Assembly: GCA_030248215.1 (NCBI GenBank)
Contig: JASANG010002767.1
Location: forward strand, 62,001-126,000
From: Enoplolaimus lenunculus
Lineage: Eukaryota; Nematoda; Enoplea; Enoplida; Thoracostomopsidae
Length of the DNA stretch: 64,000 nucleotides
Direction of reading: 5' to 3'
The position numbers and the translations under genes are program-made. This document shows, one piece after another, positions 1 to 9,675 of the stretch (position 1 is its first letter; each line of letters starts with the position of its first letter). The notes under the pieces were generated by a model that was not told the DNA's origin, ran no database searches, and saw only the letters and a list, made by a program, of their open reading frames with translations.

Positions 1-40
1 CTAGCAAGGTGAGCTGGCTGCAAGCCGGCCCCTCTCTGAC
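1..40. repeat. end fragment of GGGCC(C/T)GTAGCC repeat family
   Basis: The first bases (CTAGCAAGGTGAGCTGGCT) match the inner end of the repeat seen whole at 60526-60692 and 9910-10087. Only one end lies in the window, so this is probably one side of a small terminal-inverted-repeat element cut by the window edge. Confidence 0.35.
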
Positions 41-118
41 AAATAAGACGTGATAGCATGAATTACGGTTCCAGTCCCTGACCAACATGGAAAACAATTT
101 TGCTTGAAACTTTTCTAC

Positions 119-382
119 CTTTCGTTTTTCTTGTTTTTCTTTGACTTTTAATTTCCAGTCGACTTTTTGGCGATTTTTGCCAGTTTTGTTGAACTGAGTT
201 TTTTGGCCGCGGTTCAGGCGACGTTGAGACGCTCGTAGCCGGACCATTGCAATCCGGTCTTGAGCGGCTTTGAGCCGTTGCTGTCGCGCTTGTTGGCGTT
301 CTTCGGTTCGTTGACGAAGGCGTTCACGATGTTGGCGAAGACGCTCAAGACGTGCGGCCTGTCGCGATTCCGCTGGAGTCAT
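119..382 (-). CDS. first coding exon of an unknown basic, coiled-coil protein (partial gene)
   Basis: Reading the minus strand from an ATG at 382 gives an open frame that runs to the window edge. A good donor (AAG|GTAGAA) at 118-117 suggests the coding exon is 382-119, exactly 88 codons, phase 0. The peptide starts MTPAESRQAARLERLRQHRE and stays rich in Arg, Gln and Lys; the first 45 residues look like a charged helix or coiled coil. Its GC content is well above its surroundings, as expected of coding DNA in this AT-rich region. Beyond the donor the frame stays open by chance into the repeat at 1-40. The remaining exons lie outside the window. I do not recognise the family; a nuclear or nucleolar basic protein is possible but not shown. 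Confidence 0.5.
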
Positions 383-539
383 TTCATCTCAAAGAACGAA
401 AAAAACTAATTTATGTTTCGAGACGAAATTAGAGAATAAAAGTTTAGTGGAAATTCCATGCTCAGGTTAATTTTGTATTTCTGAAACGAAAATGAAAAAT
501 TGACAGTTGAAAATGATAAATTTTCCGGGAAAACTTTTA

Positions 540-856
540 CACTACAAACAATGGTGAGTCAAATTGACTCTCTCCGAAGTAGGCGTTTCCTGACTACACA
601 AATTGAGTCAAATTCCACTCCCCAAGACTCAAATTCGGCTTACTGAGCGGAGTCAAATTGACTTTCTCCGAAATAGGCTTTTCGTGACTACTCAAACTGA
701 GTCAGAATTCAACTCAGCCAGAGTCAAATCCGATTCACTGAATCGCTCAGTAAGCCGAATTTGAGTCTTGGGGAGTGGAATTTGACTCAATTTGTGTAGT
801 CAGGAAAAGCCTACTTCTCAGAGAGTCAATTTAACTCATCATTTGTTGCAGTGTAG
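540..856. mobile_element. palindromic GAGTCAAATTGACTC element with a nested second arm
   Basis: The element opens with ACTACAAACAATGGTGAGTC and closes with ATTTGTTGCAGTGTA, the ends of the CACTGCAAAAAA family. It is longer than its relatives (about 315 bp against 200) because the left arm is present twice: the motif GAGTCAAATTGACT recurs near 655, followed by another copy of the tract GGCTTTTCGTGACTAC. This looks like one copy inserted into another, or a partial internal duplication. No coding capacity. Confidence 0.7.
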
Positions 857-1036
857 GGTTGCACTGTACTCGACGAGCGCCGATGCACGCCGCCGGACGC
901 TGCCGAGTGGCACAATGAAAATTTTCTATTAAAAAATGCTGCACGCCATTGTCAGAACTGCACGTTCAGGACGACCCCTTCCTCCGAAATACTGCGAATA
1001 TATTTGATTTTTCTCCTAAATTTCTCCGAAAGATAT
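857..1036. other. short GC-rich dispersed patch, no gene
   Basis: Holds GC-rich tracts (GCACGCCGCCGGACGCTGCC) that resemble patches near 1240-1275, 5760-5890 and 10910-10945. They may be fragments of one dispersed family. No complete ends were identified and no gene is seen. Confidence 0.35.
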
Positions 1037-1108
1037 GGCCACGCCGGGAATCGAACCTCGGACCTCTCGCTCGCGAGTCAAGCGCGCTACCCATTACACC
1101 ACGCGGCC
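1037..1108 (-). tRNA. tRNA-like gene, probable anticodon CGC
   Basis: The minus strand folds as a 72-nt cloverleaf. The acceptor stem is GGCCGCG/CGTGGCC with one G-T pair. The D arm is canonical (GTGT-AATGGGTA-GCGC). The anticodon loop CTCGCGA has T33 and anticodon CGC. The T loop TTCGATT is intact. Weak points: A-G apposition at 31-39, two mispairs in the T stem (CGAGG/CCCGG), no clear T-run terminator within about 40 bases, and no G3-U70 pair although CGC reads as Ala. A degrading tRNA or tRNA-derived copy is as likely as a working gene. The A- and B-box sequences are good enough for Pol III recognition. Confidence 0.6.
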
Positions 1109-1766
1109 GATATAATAATTTCCTCTGTGGTAGTATGTATAGGTCTTAACATTACACACTCTGCACATACACAACCTACACCACGCATACCCACAGCCAT
1201 CAAATACATTTTGCCTATATTTCAGTTTGTAACGCACAGTGGCGTGCGGCGATGTGCAGCGGGGCGTCCGGCACAGTAAAGTATAGCGCAGCCCTTATTG
1301 ATCTCATTGTAGCATACGACGTAATTCGTTTTGACGTCAACCGCAAGGTATGATTCATTTCAATGACGTGAGCATACCTGATTGGTCAAAAATGACGTGT
1401 TGTCCAGAGTTTCCACCCTGGGCCAGTTTTAAGGCTCGTCATAGGCAGTTTATTGTAAAATAGTCGAAATATAAAACATACTCATTAATATGCAGTGGTG
1501 TCGGAATGAAGTTTTCAAGATCCGAAATTTGTTCGATATCGTAAAAATAGCCGTAAATAACAACTTTTAAGCAGATAATTGATAAACGTTTTTATCCCCG
1601 TTCGGAGAATATTAGCGACGCCGTGTCTCTTATTCTTAGTAGTCTAAGTTACACGTGCCCCCCACCACCTGTCCCTCCCTCTGGCTACCCCCATTTCCGG
1701 TGTCCATATGCAGGTTGACGTTTCAAAAATAAAAAAAGACATAGCTACATGAAACTACATGAAGCA
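1109..1766. other. intergenic, no gene seen
   Basis: AT-rich with a GC-rich patch near 1240-1275 (CGTGCGGCGATGTGCAGCGG) like that at 857-950. A C/T-rich tract (CCCCCCACCACCTGTCCCTC) lies near 1656-1695. No convincing open frame or RNA. Confidence 0.4.
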
Positions 1767-2068
1767 CTAGTGAAAATCAGCTTGAACCAAAGCTGGAGGC
1801 CGTTTTGATCCCGGAAGCGTGTCCCTTGTAAACAAAATACCGTCCGCTGTGTCGCTATTGTTTCCGCTGCCACGTTGGTTTCCTTTCCGAGGTCGATTCC
1901 GTCTCCGATTAGCCCGCTGTTGAGCTCTGGCTCTAGCGTTTGCCCGTCTTCGTTGAGCAGGGGTACACTCCTCTTGGTCGTCTTCCGACGAATCAGTTGT
2001 TGTTGTTGCTTGGCCACATTGTTTGTTTTTGTTTCGCCCACGTCTTGCGCCTTGTGGATCTGCGACCA
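1767..2068 (-). CDS. probable last exon of an unknown Arg/Asn-rich protein
   Basis: A minus-strand frame closes with TAG at 1769-1767 and is open upstream past 2111. The apparent start there is TTG, so I take it as an internal or terminal exon. Acceptors are available just before 2068 (TTTACTTAG|TG) or 2059 (GTCGCAG|ATCC). The peptide runs from ADPQGARRGRNKNKQCGQ through an acidic patch (DSSEDDQEE) to a long Arg/Ala/Gln/Asn-rich stretch (RRRANARARAQQRANRRR) and ends in ALVQADFH. It resembles a disordered nucleic-acid-binding tail. No family recognised. A signal-peptide reading of the upstream residues is possible but lacks an ATG. Confidence 0.4.
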
Positions 2069-2815
2069 CTAAGTAAACCGCAACGATCTTAAATAAAGTA
2101 AGGCGTTTCAAAGTTAATTGTATTATGAATAAATTGCAGCTGCAAGTTCTTTGAATGTGGTTTTTTCATTAATATCAATACAAACGATCATACAGGTTTG
2201 AATTAGCGTCCGTTTCCAGAACAAAAACAACGCATGCAAGTTGCGTATGCAAGTTTCAGTGCAACATTAAAATTGTACGTGTGAACGATGCTTTACAAAT
2301 TATTAATTAATCACTTTTGAATTTTGGTTTGAAAATTTCTTTCAGCTTTAAATGAAGTTTCTGAATATTTAAACGAACCAAATCAGACAAGGCAAATGAA
2401 AATTCAACGACAGTTAAAGTATTTTTTAAAAAATTTGATTCTAGGAATAATCTGAAAGTTTAATTCGTCGACAAGGTAACCAGTGTTTGAAGCATATTCC
2501 TAAGCCTAATCCTACGTTTCAGCGTAAGAATGAGCTTTATACTGAAACCTATGCCTAAGTTTATGCATGAGCAAAAATTACTGTGAAAAACTTAAGTTCA
2601 CTCAATTACAGTCTTGCAGAAAAACGTTCCGCCTTTGATCTTTACGTGGGCCAGGTAGCTCGTACTTACCGAAATGAATAGGAGAACATATATATGTAGA
2701 TTCATTAGTACCTTAGGTATAAGCTATACATACTGAGATTTTTATTCGATGTAAAGCTCTGAAACAGCCTTTTTGCTCCTAACCATCTGTAACGAAATAC
2801 AAAACAGCCGTTTCA
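2069..2815. other. AT-rich intergenic or intron, no gene seen
   Basis: Contains a GCATGCAAGTTGCGTATGC motif near 2233, related to the TTGC-rich palindromes at 24785-25365 and 35150-35390. A telomere-like scrap (CTAAGCCTAATCC) lies near 2500. Otherwise featureless. Confidence 0.35.
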
Positions 2816-3213
2816 TAGGTGAGGACGAGAGAACGGTGATCCGCTTCCGTGGGTGAAGACGAGAGATCGGTGGTTTGTTTCCGTGGGTGAGGACGAGAGA
2901 CGGTGGTCCGCTTCCGTAGGTGAGGACGAGAGAACGGTGGTCCGCTTCCGTGGGTGAAGACTAGAGAACGGTGGTTTGCTTCCGTGGGTGAGGATGAGAG
3001 ACGGTGGTCCGCTTCCGTGGGTGAGGACGAGAGAACGGTGGTCCGCTTCCGTGGGTAAGGACGAGAGAACGGTGGTCCGCTTCCGTGGGTGAGGACGAGA
3101 GAACGGTGGTCCGCTTCCGTGGGTAAGGACGAGAGAACGGTGGCCCGCTTCCGTGGGTAAGGACAAGAGAACGGTGGTCCGCTTCCGTGGGTGAGGACGA
3201 GAGAACGGTTGTT
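2816..3213. repeat. 34-bp minisatellite, about 11-12 copies
   Basis: Tandem array of a unit of the form GTGAGGACGAGAGAACGGTG + GTCCGCTTCCGTGG (34 bp, some copies 33). Because 34 is not a multiple of three, the array translates as three rotating peptides (PRKRTTVLSS, PTEADHRSLV, THGSGPPFS) on the minus strand. The 156-codon frame at 2813-3283 is therefore a by-product rather than evidence of a gene. Confidence 0.85.
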
Positions 3214-3355
3214 TGAGAATCATAACTGAATACATGTCCCGTTTGCTTGACGCCATTTTGAGACTAAAATCATTGTAGCTCAAGCCTTTCTTTTGTAGAG
3301 TACACTATAAGCAACTAAATACAAATAGTATACAATAACTGCCGTGTCAGGTCAG

Positions 3356-3553
3356 TATTTAACACCGTGGTGTAAAATCTCAACAAGACGGAACCGCTTT
3401 CTCGGCCCGAATGATAACCGACTCCGCCTACGAGACTGGAGTTCGAGTCGTAAATTCAAACCAGATGAAATTGAAAATATTCAAATGAGAATGCAAAGTT
3501 TAGTAAAAAACGTCAACAAAAATGATCGCAACAATAAATGCGGATGCGGATAA
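3356..3553 (+). CDS. possible last exon of an unknown gene
   Basis: An acceptor-like GTCAGGTCAG ends at 3355. An open frame follows with a balanced, non-repetitive composition: YLTPWCKISTRRNRFLGP near the start, then a charged helix-like stretch (KPDEIENIQMRMQSLVKNV) and a short C-terminus ending KCGCG before TAA. The upstream frame start is GTG, not ATG, so any gene must have 5' exons to the left that I cannot place. No domain recognised. It may be chance. Confidence 0.3.
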   Translation, partial: YLTPWCKISTRRNRFLGPNDNRLRLRDWSSSRKFKPDEIENIQMRMQSLVKNVNKNDRNNKCGCG

Positions 3554-3734
3554 AGATCCGTCCACATTTATTTTTTGCGAATACGGAGGCGGACATCAGC
3601 AGGACCCCTGGTTCTATGACTTCAAATTTTTAAAAACCGCAGCGATGAGAAGAAAAAGAATAGTCAAACTATCGGATCTACGCTCTTGAGCCGTTTCTTC
3701 TACAAGCTTATGTCTAAGCCTGATTACAAACTTA

Positions 3735-3935
3735 CACGGCAAAAAATGGAGAGTCAAATTGACTGTCTCCGAAATAGACTTTTTCTGACTACACAAACCG
3801 AATCAAAATTTGACTCCGTCAGAGTCAAATTTGACTCAATAAAACGCTCAGTGAGTCGAATTTGACTCATTTTGTGTTGTGTGGAAAAGCCTATTTCGGA
3901 GGGAGTCAATTTGACACACCATTTTTGCAGTGTAA
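3735..3935. mobile_element. palindromic GAGTCAAATTGACTC element
   Basis: Runs from CGGCAAAAAATGGAGAGTC to CACCATTTTTGCAGTGTA. The two halves are near-perfect inverted copies around a short centre at about 3840. About 200 bp, no coding capacity. Confidence 0.75.
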
Positions 3936-4004
3936 TGATAAAATTAGAATATTTCGAAACCTGTAAGAGGATGACTACAACAGCACGAAATATACACAGA
4001 TGTT

Positions 4005-4197
4005 GATCAATGTAAAGAACAGGGGCGGATGAATATAAGCATATTCCTAAGCCTAAGCCTAAACCTAAGGCTAAGCGTAAGAATGGATTTATTCCTGAGC
4101 CTAAGCCTAAGCCAAGCAAAAAAATAAGTCTAAAGCTAAAGCGTACTTTATTGCAGTCCCACAGAAAAACGTTCCGCCCCTGATCTTTACATGGGCC
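4005..4197 (-). mobile_element. telomere-repeat MITE, copy 1
   Basis: Ends are GATCAATGTAAAG and CTTTACATGGGCC, both with the inner block AGGGGCGG/CCGCCCCTG. The middle holds GCCTAA units (the TTAGGC complement). Flanking octamers CAGATGTT and CAGTTGTT differ at one base, an 8-bp target duplication. A short GTT microsatellite follows directly at 4198. Confidence 0.8.
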
Positions 4198-4449
4198 CAG
4201 TTGTTGTTGTTGTTGTTGTTGTTGTCGCCTACGTAAAAATTGGAAAAAATAACGTAAAGGCAGCAGCAACTCAATTGCAAACATTAATCAATTATTAATT
4301 GTACATCCAAAATACGTACGTTATCACATTTTAAGATCGTATCACACCACAGGTATTTTGCAATATAATCAAAGAGGTTGTTTGCGAAAACCTTGCACAT
4401 TTTTAATTTTTACCCTCTGTACCTTTAAGACAGGCTCACGGCCCGATAT

Positions 4450-4760
4450 TTGCCCTACTGTAGTTACCCGAATAAGAGGGGGAAAGACTGATTTGGTCTT
4501 TCCAGAAGGTACCACCCCTGCTATTTGGTTATGGACTGTTATTTATCTTTAACCAGCCCATTGCCAACCTTCGTTACTGATATATCTGGTATTGAAGCTA
4601 TACGTTGAGGTAAACGTGTATTTGTATTGTATCAAAAGCATGAGTGATAATGCAAGGTTATACTTACAAATGTACTTTCAATAGATAAGTAGGCTAAAAT
4701 TACAAATTGCGCTGTAAGGTTTGTTTGCACCTGCTTTACCTACATATATTCAGGTCCATT
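4450..4760. mobile_element. TGTAGTGACCCGAATAAG family, truncated copy
   Basis: Begins CTGTAGTTACCCGAATAAG and shares the inner block GGACTGTTATTTAT...AACCAGC with the complete copy at 58545-58998. The opposite terminal repeat is not found, so the copy is 3' truncated. Confidence 0.55.
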
Positions 4761-5095
4761 ATTTGACAGCAATTTACCAAACAACAGGTATTTATCGTTA
4801 GTTTTTGGCGAAAAAATTTCGTTGCAAAATGGTCAACGCGTAATTGATAGTATAGGCATACGGTCCAAATCCTGTCGCATCCTGAACTGCTTTAGCAGAA
4901 AAATTCAAAACCCTGTGCTATTGTCGATGCCTTTGCTGGTTTATAAATGTTTCAAAGGACTCTGTATATTTTTTGACTACTTTTTAGGCCTCCTGGTACC
5001 ATTATACCGCCGCAGGTATCATTTGTTAGATGTAATAAAGCCATAGACGCTGCAGAATTAAATAAATCAAAAAATGGTATAAAATTGAAAATTTG
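4761..5095. other. intergenic, no gene seen
   Basis: Plain AT-rich sequence between two repeats, with no splice-bounded open frame that I can support. Confidence 0.3.
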
Positions 5096-5411
5096 GGCCC
5101 ATGTAAACATCAGGGGCGGAACGTTTTTCTGTGGGACTGCAATAGAGTAAGCTTAAACATTAGACTATTTTTTGCTTGGCTTAGGCTTAGGCTTAGGCTT
5201 AGGCTTAGGCTTAAGCTTAGGCTTAGGCTTGGGCTTAGGCTTAGGCTTAGGCTTAGGCTTAGGCTTAGGCTTAGGCTTAGGCTTAGGCTTAGGCTAGGCT
5301 TAGGCTTAGGCTTAGGCTTAGGCTTAGGCTTAGGCTTAGGCTTAGGCTTATGCTTTAGGCTTAGGCTTATGAATATGCTTATAATACTGTGCCGCTACTA
5401 TTCTTTACATT
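5096..5411 (+). mobile_element. telomere-repeat MITE, copy 2, with the longest TTAGGC array
   Basis: Left end GGGCCCATGTAAACATCAGG is well preserved. The right end (ATTCTTTACATT) is degenerate. Between about 5178 and 5368 lies an almost pure run of some 30 TTAGGC units with a few variants (TTAAGC, TTGGGC, one deleted base). The array is several times longer than in sister copies, so it has expanded in place, probably by slippage or unequal exchange. No clear 8-bp duplication remains. Confidence 0.8.
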
Positions 5412-6603
5412 TGAAAAAAAGGGTAAGGTATAGGAAGCTTTACCAGTTTTTCGCTGAAATTTTTCGAACAAGGGACGTACACCACTAAACTGGTTCACCA
5501 GTGACCGAGTCCGATTTGTGGGTTGTTCAAGTACACGATGACGTCACCGATACAACGCTTCTTGTCACTCATTCATAAAAATGAAAACTGTACTACAGAC
5601 AGCGAAAAGATGAATGAAAAATTAAATTTTTGAAAATTTAAAATTAAAAACAATGTAAAACGTTTGCTTTGGACAAATCTGCGACACCATTTATAAGTAC
5701 ATGTCAGGGAGTGCGAGCATCAACGCATACGTGACCGGCATTAGCTTATGGGTTGGCGGTAGGCGTGACCCCAACGCCGCCGCACGCAGGCACGCGGAAC
5801 GGTAAAGTTTATATTAAAAATTCCACCAAATAGATTTTGCTCCCGGAGTGCGACAGCGTCCGGCAGCGTGCGGCGGTGCGCGGCGAGAACAGAGCATTCC
5901 TAAATTTTTGAATTTGGTGTAATGTCCTTATCTTTTTATTCAAATCTTTTTGAAGAGTTCTTTAGTGAAGCATGTTACGTATAAAGTGAGTGATCACACG
6001 TATAACCAACTATACGTGTACCTTCTAAACAAACCTTCAGCCCACGAGGAATAAAATTTAAATCTCGAAAGAGAAAATTTTTTAAATTCAAATTTGGGCA
6101 ATGAAAACATTGACATGAGCAATTCAACTCAGCGCGTCACTTTTACTCAGTAATTTACACAAAAAATATATAGATTTCTGAGCTGTAGAGAGAATACCTT
6201 TTTGGTTCCGCAGTAGTGTCCATATAAGATCACAAAAAGTGAAAGTGTATATCCAAGTTTAAAAAAATTGAATAGACTTGTGTTTATTAAGTATGCTGAC
6301 GAGGCTTTAGCTTAGGAATATGTTTTGGTTGTTACACTATTATATTCCCGCGAACAAGTGTCACACGCCCTCTAACATAACATGGGTCCAAACTACAATT
6401 TTGTATAATAAAAACCATTTCAAGTAAAAAGTTCAAAGCCGTGTTACCATCGCATGAAAACATTGAAACATAACGCTAGAATTGTCACAGTCACTCAATG
6501 AAGAATGTGTTTATAGTGAACTGGCCTTCGACTTTCAGGGCCATTGAGAATATTTCATTTTCGAAGGATAAACAATGATGGATTAAAAAATTCTGATACA
6601 ACT
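5412..6603. other. intergenic, no gene; two dispersed repeat fragments
   Basis: A GC-rich patch at about 5706-5900 (GGCAGCGTGCGGCGGTGCGC) resembles those near 860-910 and 10915. Sequence 6113-6262 recurs in diverged form at about 11429-11580 (shared TCAACTCAG...GATTTCTGA...CACAAAAAGT). No open frame or RNA gene supported. Confidence 0.4.
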
Positions 6604-6803
6604 GTACTAAAAGGTGAGTCAAATTGACTCCCTCCGAAATAGGCTTTTCGGAACTACACAAACTGAGTTAAATCAAAGTCCGTCAGCGTCAAATTAGTGA
6701 ATCGATTTCGACTTTGACGGAGTCTAATTTGACTCAGTTTATATAGTCCCGAAAAGTCTATTTTGAAGGGTGTCAATTTGATTCACCATTTTTTGCAGTG
6801 TAT
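6604..6803. mobile_element. palindromic GAGTCAAATTGACTC element
   Basis: Left end AAAAGGTGAGTCAAATTGAC, right end CACCATTTTTTGCAGTGTA, with inverted arms meeting near 6695. About 200 bp. Confidence 0.75.
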
Positions 6804-7082
6804 ATATATGTAGTGGAGTGGCCCGTCTTGAATCCAACTCCAAGAGTTCTGAGTAGTACAGTTTGAAAGAAACATTGAAAAATACTGAGTTAGCGTGGCC
6901 AGTAAGAATTTGCTTAGCCTTTAGGCGTTGGACGTAGACTAATAACACTGAACTAAAACTTGTATAAAAGAGAATTTAGATTTTATCTTAGCGGAATTTC
7001 TTATAGTGAAGCATACATTTTTTGGCCCATGTAAACCTCGCTGCCGTCCCAAAATCCCACCATCCCATCATAAGAATTTGAT

Positions 7083-7550
7083 GTGTGGTCAAAGGTGGGA
7101 TTTTGGGATTTTGGGATTTCGGGATATGGTCGAAGGTGGGATTTAATTTTGGGATATGGTCGAAGGTGGGATTTTGGGATTTCGGGATATGGTCGAAGGT
7201 GGGATTTTGGGATATCGGGATATGGTCGAAGGTGGGATTTTGGGATTTTGGGATATGGTCGAAGGTGGGATTTTGGAATTTCGGGATAAGGTCGATGGTG
7301 GGATTTTGGGTTTTCGGGATATGGTCAAAGGTGGGATTTTAGGATTACGGGATACGGTCAAAGGTGGGATTTTGGGATTTTGTGATTTCCGGATATGGTC
7401 CATGGTGCGTTTTTTGGATTCTGGGATTTTGAGATATGGTTGATGATGGGATTTTGGGGTTTCGGATGTGATTTCGGGATATGGACGACGGTGGGATTTT
7501 GGGATTTTGTAATTCGGTGATATGGTCAGAGGTTGGATTTAGGGACTTAA
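7083..7550. repeat. 33-bp minisatellite, about 14 copies
   Basis: Unit GGTGGGATTTTGGGATTTCG + GGATATGGTCGAA, 33 bp and in register, so all frames through it stay open (WSKVGFWDFGI and similar). These frames are artefacts of the period. Units degrade towards 7550. Confidence 0.85.
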
Positions 7551-8395
7551 GGCTTAGCCTAAGCCTAAACTTAAGTCAAAGCCCAAGGCTAACCGTAAGC
7601 CTAAGCCTAAGCCTATTCCTAAGCCTAAGATTTAGCCCAAGGGTTATTTTAAGATTTAATTAACGTGAACTCCGCATGAGCCTAAGCCTAAGCCTATGAT
7701 TTAGCCCAAGAGTTATTCAACATCTAATCTTTGTTTGTTCAAAACCTATTCATAAAGCCTCGGCTTAAGCCTAAGCCAATGCTATCTGTGGTATAATCTA
7801 TGCTTAAACAAAGCCTGCTCCTAAAGTCTTAACGTAAACTTAAGCGAAAGACTAAGCCTAAGCCTATGCCCGAGATGGCCCATGTATAGAACAGGGCCGG
7901 AACAGTAGTATAAGCATATTTCTAAGCCTAAGCCTAAGCCTAAGACTAAGCGAATGCATGAGCCTATTGTTAAGCCTAAGCGTGAGCCTAAGCCTAAGCC
8001 TAAGCAAAAAATAGTCTAAAGCTTAAACTGACTCTATTTTAGCCCCTCCGAAAAACAAACCGGCCCTGTTCTATATAAACATAGGACCCTAAGACTTAGC
8101 CCGTAATGGCGATTTATGATTTAATCTGCGTTTAAACCAATTTCTAGAGCCTCAGCGTCCTAAAACTATACCTAAGCCTAGGCCTAAAAAGCCTGAGCCA
8201 TACACTAAGTCAAAGCCTACGCCTAAGGCTAAAGCACCGCTAAAATGTATATCTAAGCTTTACACCTGATTTTACGGATAAACACCTAAATACCTAAGCT
8301 TAAGACGGAGCGTTGCATATTCCTAAACCTAAATCTTGAGCCAAAGCATTGCATGATCCTAAATCTAAGCCTAAGTCTAAGCCTAAGGAATTGCT
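7548..8395. repeat. degenerate interstitial TTAGGC/GCCTAA tracts
   Basis: GCCTAA-like hexamers with many substitutions (CCTAAGCCTAAACTTAAG and similar) fill about 7548-7876 and 8089-8395, on both sides of the MITE at 7877-8088. They look like old, decayed telomere-repeat arrays, either from earlier MITE copies or from expansion. Confidence 0.6.
7877..8088 (-). mobile_element. telomere-repeat MITE, copy 3 (CAGGGCCGG subfamily)
   Basis: Left end GGCCCATGTATAGAACAGGG; right end CCGGCCCTGTTCTATATAAA. GCCTAA units fill the centre. It belongs to the subfamily with TATAGAACAGGGCCGG ends, also seen at 33045 and 62854. No intact target duplication. Confidence 0.75.
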
Positions 8396-8685
8396 TTCGA
8401 TGAATTATATTGAAATCGCAAAATCCCATCATCCCAAAATCCCAAAATCCCACCACAAACAAAAAGTATCAATTTTTTACTTGGGACGGTGGGATTTTGG
8501 GACGGCACTCAACTATACATTGGCAGATTTTTGTTATTTGATGAATAGTTTCTGCATATATCTCAGTCGACATTATTTTGTTTTTTAAACTTTGTTAATA
8601 ATTTGTATGAATACAGTAGCGTTCGGCGGCATTGGCTTTTGAAAAGGCAGGTTACGTTGTATAAAAATTTCGGCCCATGTACTGC

Positions 8686-9010
8686 CAAAATCCGCGGATA
8701 TTACCAGAGAAATTGCGATTTTTAGAATTTGGGATATTACCGGAAATTGTGGTTTTGGGTAGTTTGGATATTATTCGGGAAATTGCGATTTTGAGCGCAG
8801 CCTTCTTCGCTAGAGATTTTGGGAACTGGTGTTTTTGCGAAATTGATATATTACCCGGGAAATTGGGTTTTTAGGAAATTCGAATATTACCAGGGAAACT
8901 GCGACTTAAAGCGCAGCGTTTTTCACTCGGGATTTTGGTAAATTGGGATTTTAGGAAATTGGGATATTATACTCGGGAAACTGGTATTTTGGGAAATTCG
9001 GATATTTTAA
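8686..9010. repeat. irregular GGGATATTACCGGGAAATTG repeats
   Basis: About seven diverged units of roughly 45-50 bp built on GATATTACC(A/G)GGGAAATTGCGATTTTGGG. One further unit lies near 9518. The motif is related in style to the GGGATTTTGGGA array to the left. No gene. Confidence 0.6.
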
Positions 9011-9539
9011 CCGTGCAAATAAGACTTTGAGAAAATAAAACTTTTGTAACCCCTTACGAGTCAGGTGAAATTATCCGTTTTTACTAATTTAACACATGCT
9101 AACCGTAATTTTGTTTTGTTTTGCTCAGATATTTTAAGAGATATATTGAGTTTTTCCGTTGAAAAATTAGGCTACCCTCCGGAAACCAAATCCTGGCAAC
9201 GTCTCTGGTCGGAATGCACTCTTTAAGGCTTAGCTGTTTGAAAATGTATTTGATACACAATAACAGTGTTTAATACAATTTCAACATATAAACTGCCTAG
9301 TGTGGGGGGTTGGAGGGGCACATCCCTTTGAGAACACAATAAAAGACAACTTTCCGAGATAAAACCTTCCATCCTCCACATAGACAACCTTTTAAATTAT
9401 TTTAATTACGTTCTCAGGGGGCCTGCCGCCATACTGAACCACCTGCAACCTTAAGGGACCCTAAGCATAATGGGGGCTGTCTCCCTCCAAGTCCTCTGCA
9501 CTAATCGGTTCTCAGGATTTTGGGAAATTGAGATATTAA
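9011..9539. other. intergenic, nothing recognised
   Basis: No open frame, RNA or repeat that I can define. Confidence 0.3.
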
Positions 9540-9675
9540 CATGGAAATTTCAACTCACAAGAATTAAATCAACTCAGAGCGTGGTAATGTTTACTGTTCT
9601 GAACTCAGAAATAAAGAGAAATGACTAAACTCGCTCTCTCTCAGTTGATTAATCAAGTCATTGGAATTTACAGTG
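9540..9675. mobile_element. TCAACTCAG family, partial copy
   Basis: The right end GTCATTGGAATTTACAGTG matches the end of the complete element at 42967-43216, and the interior shares AAATCAACTCAGAG. The left terminal repeat is absent. Confidence 0.5.

Larger units (their letters stand above)
7042..8511. mobile_element. GCCGTCCCAAAATCCCACC inverted-repeat element carrying a 33-bp minisatellite
   Basis: GCCGTCCCAAAATCCCACC at 7043-7061 recurs inverted as GGTGGGATTTTGGGACGGC at 8490-8508. The inner end of the left repeat passes directly into a tandem array of the same GGTGGGATTTTGGGA motif. The interior also holds degenerate TTAGGC-like tracts and an inserted telomere-repeat MITE. I infer an old terminal-inverted-repeat element whose end was amplified into a minisatellite. 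No transposase frame is visible. Confidence 0.5.

Noticed and set aside
2813-3283. 156-codon minus-strand frame
   Set aside because: It is the 34-bp minisatellite read through; the peptide is only the rotating repeat and has no domain or splice context.
5178-5368. A true telomere end or recent chromosome fusion point
   Set aside because: The TTAGGC array is bounded by transposon ends shared with about 20 dispersed copies, so it belongs to the element, not to a fused telomere.
5093-5488. 131-codon Leu/Arg/Gly-rich frame
   Set aside because: Translation of the TTAGGC array inside a MITE ([12 protein letters not shown]).
7083-7443. Overlapping frames on both strands in the GGGATTTTGGGAT array
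   Set aside because: A 33-bp period keeps every stop-free frame open; peptide repeats such as GRRWDFGISG are by-products.
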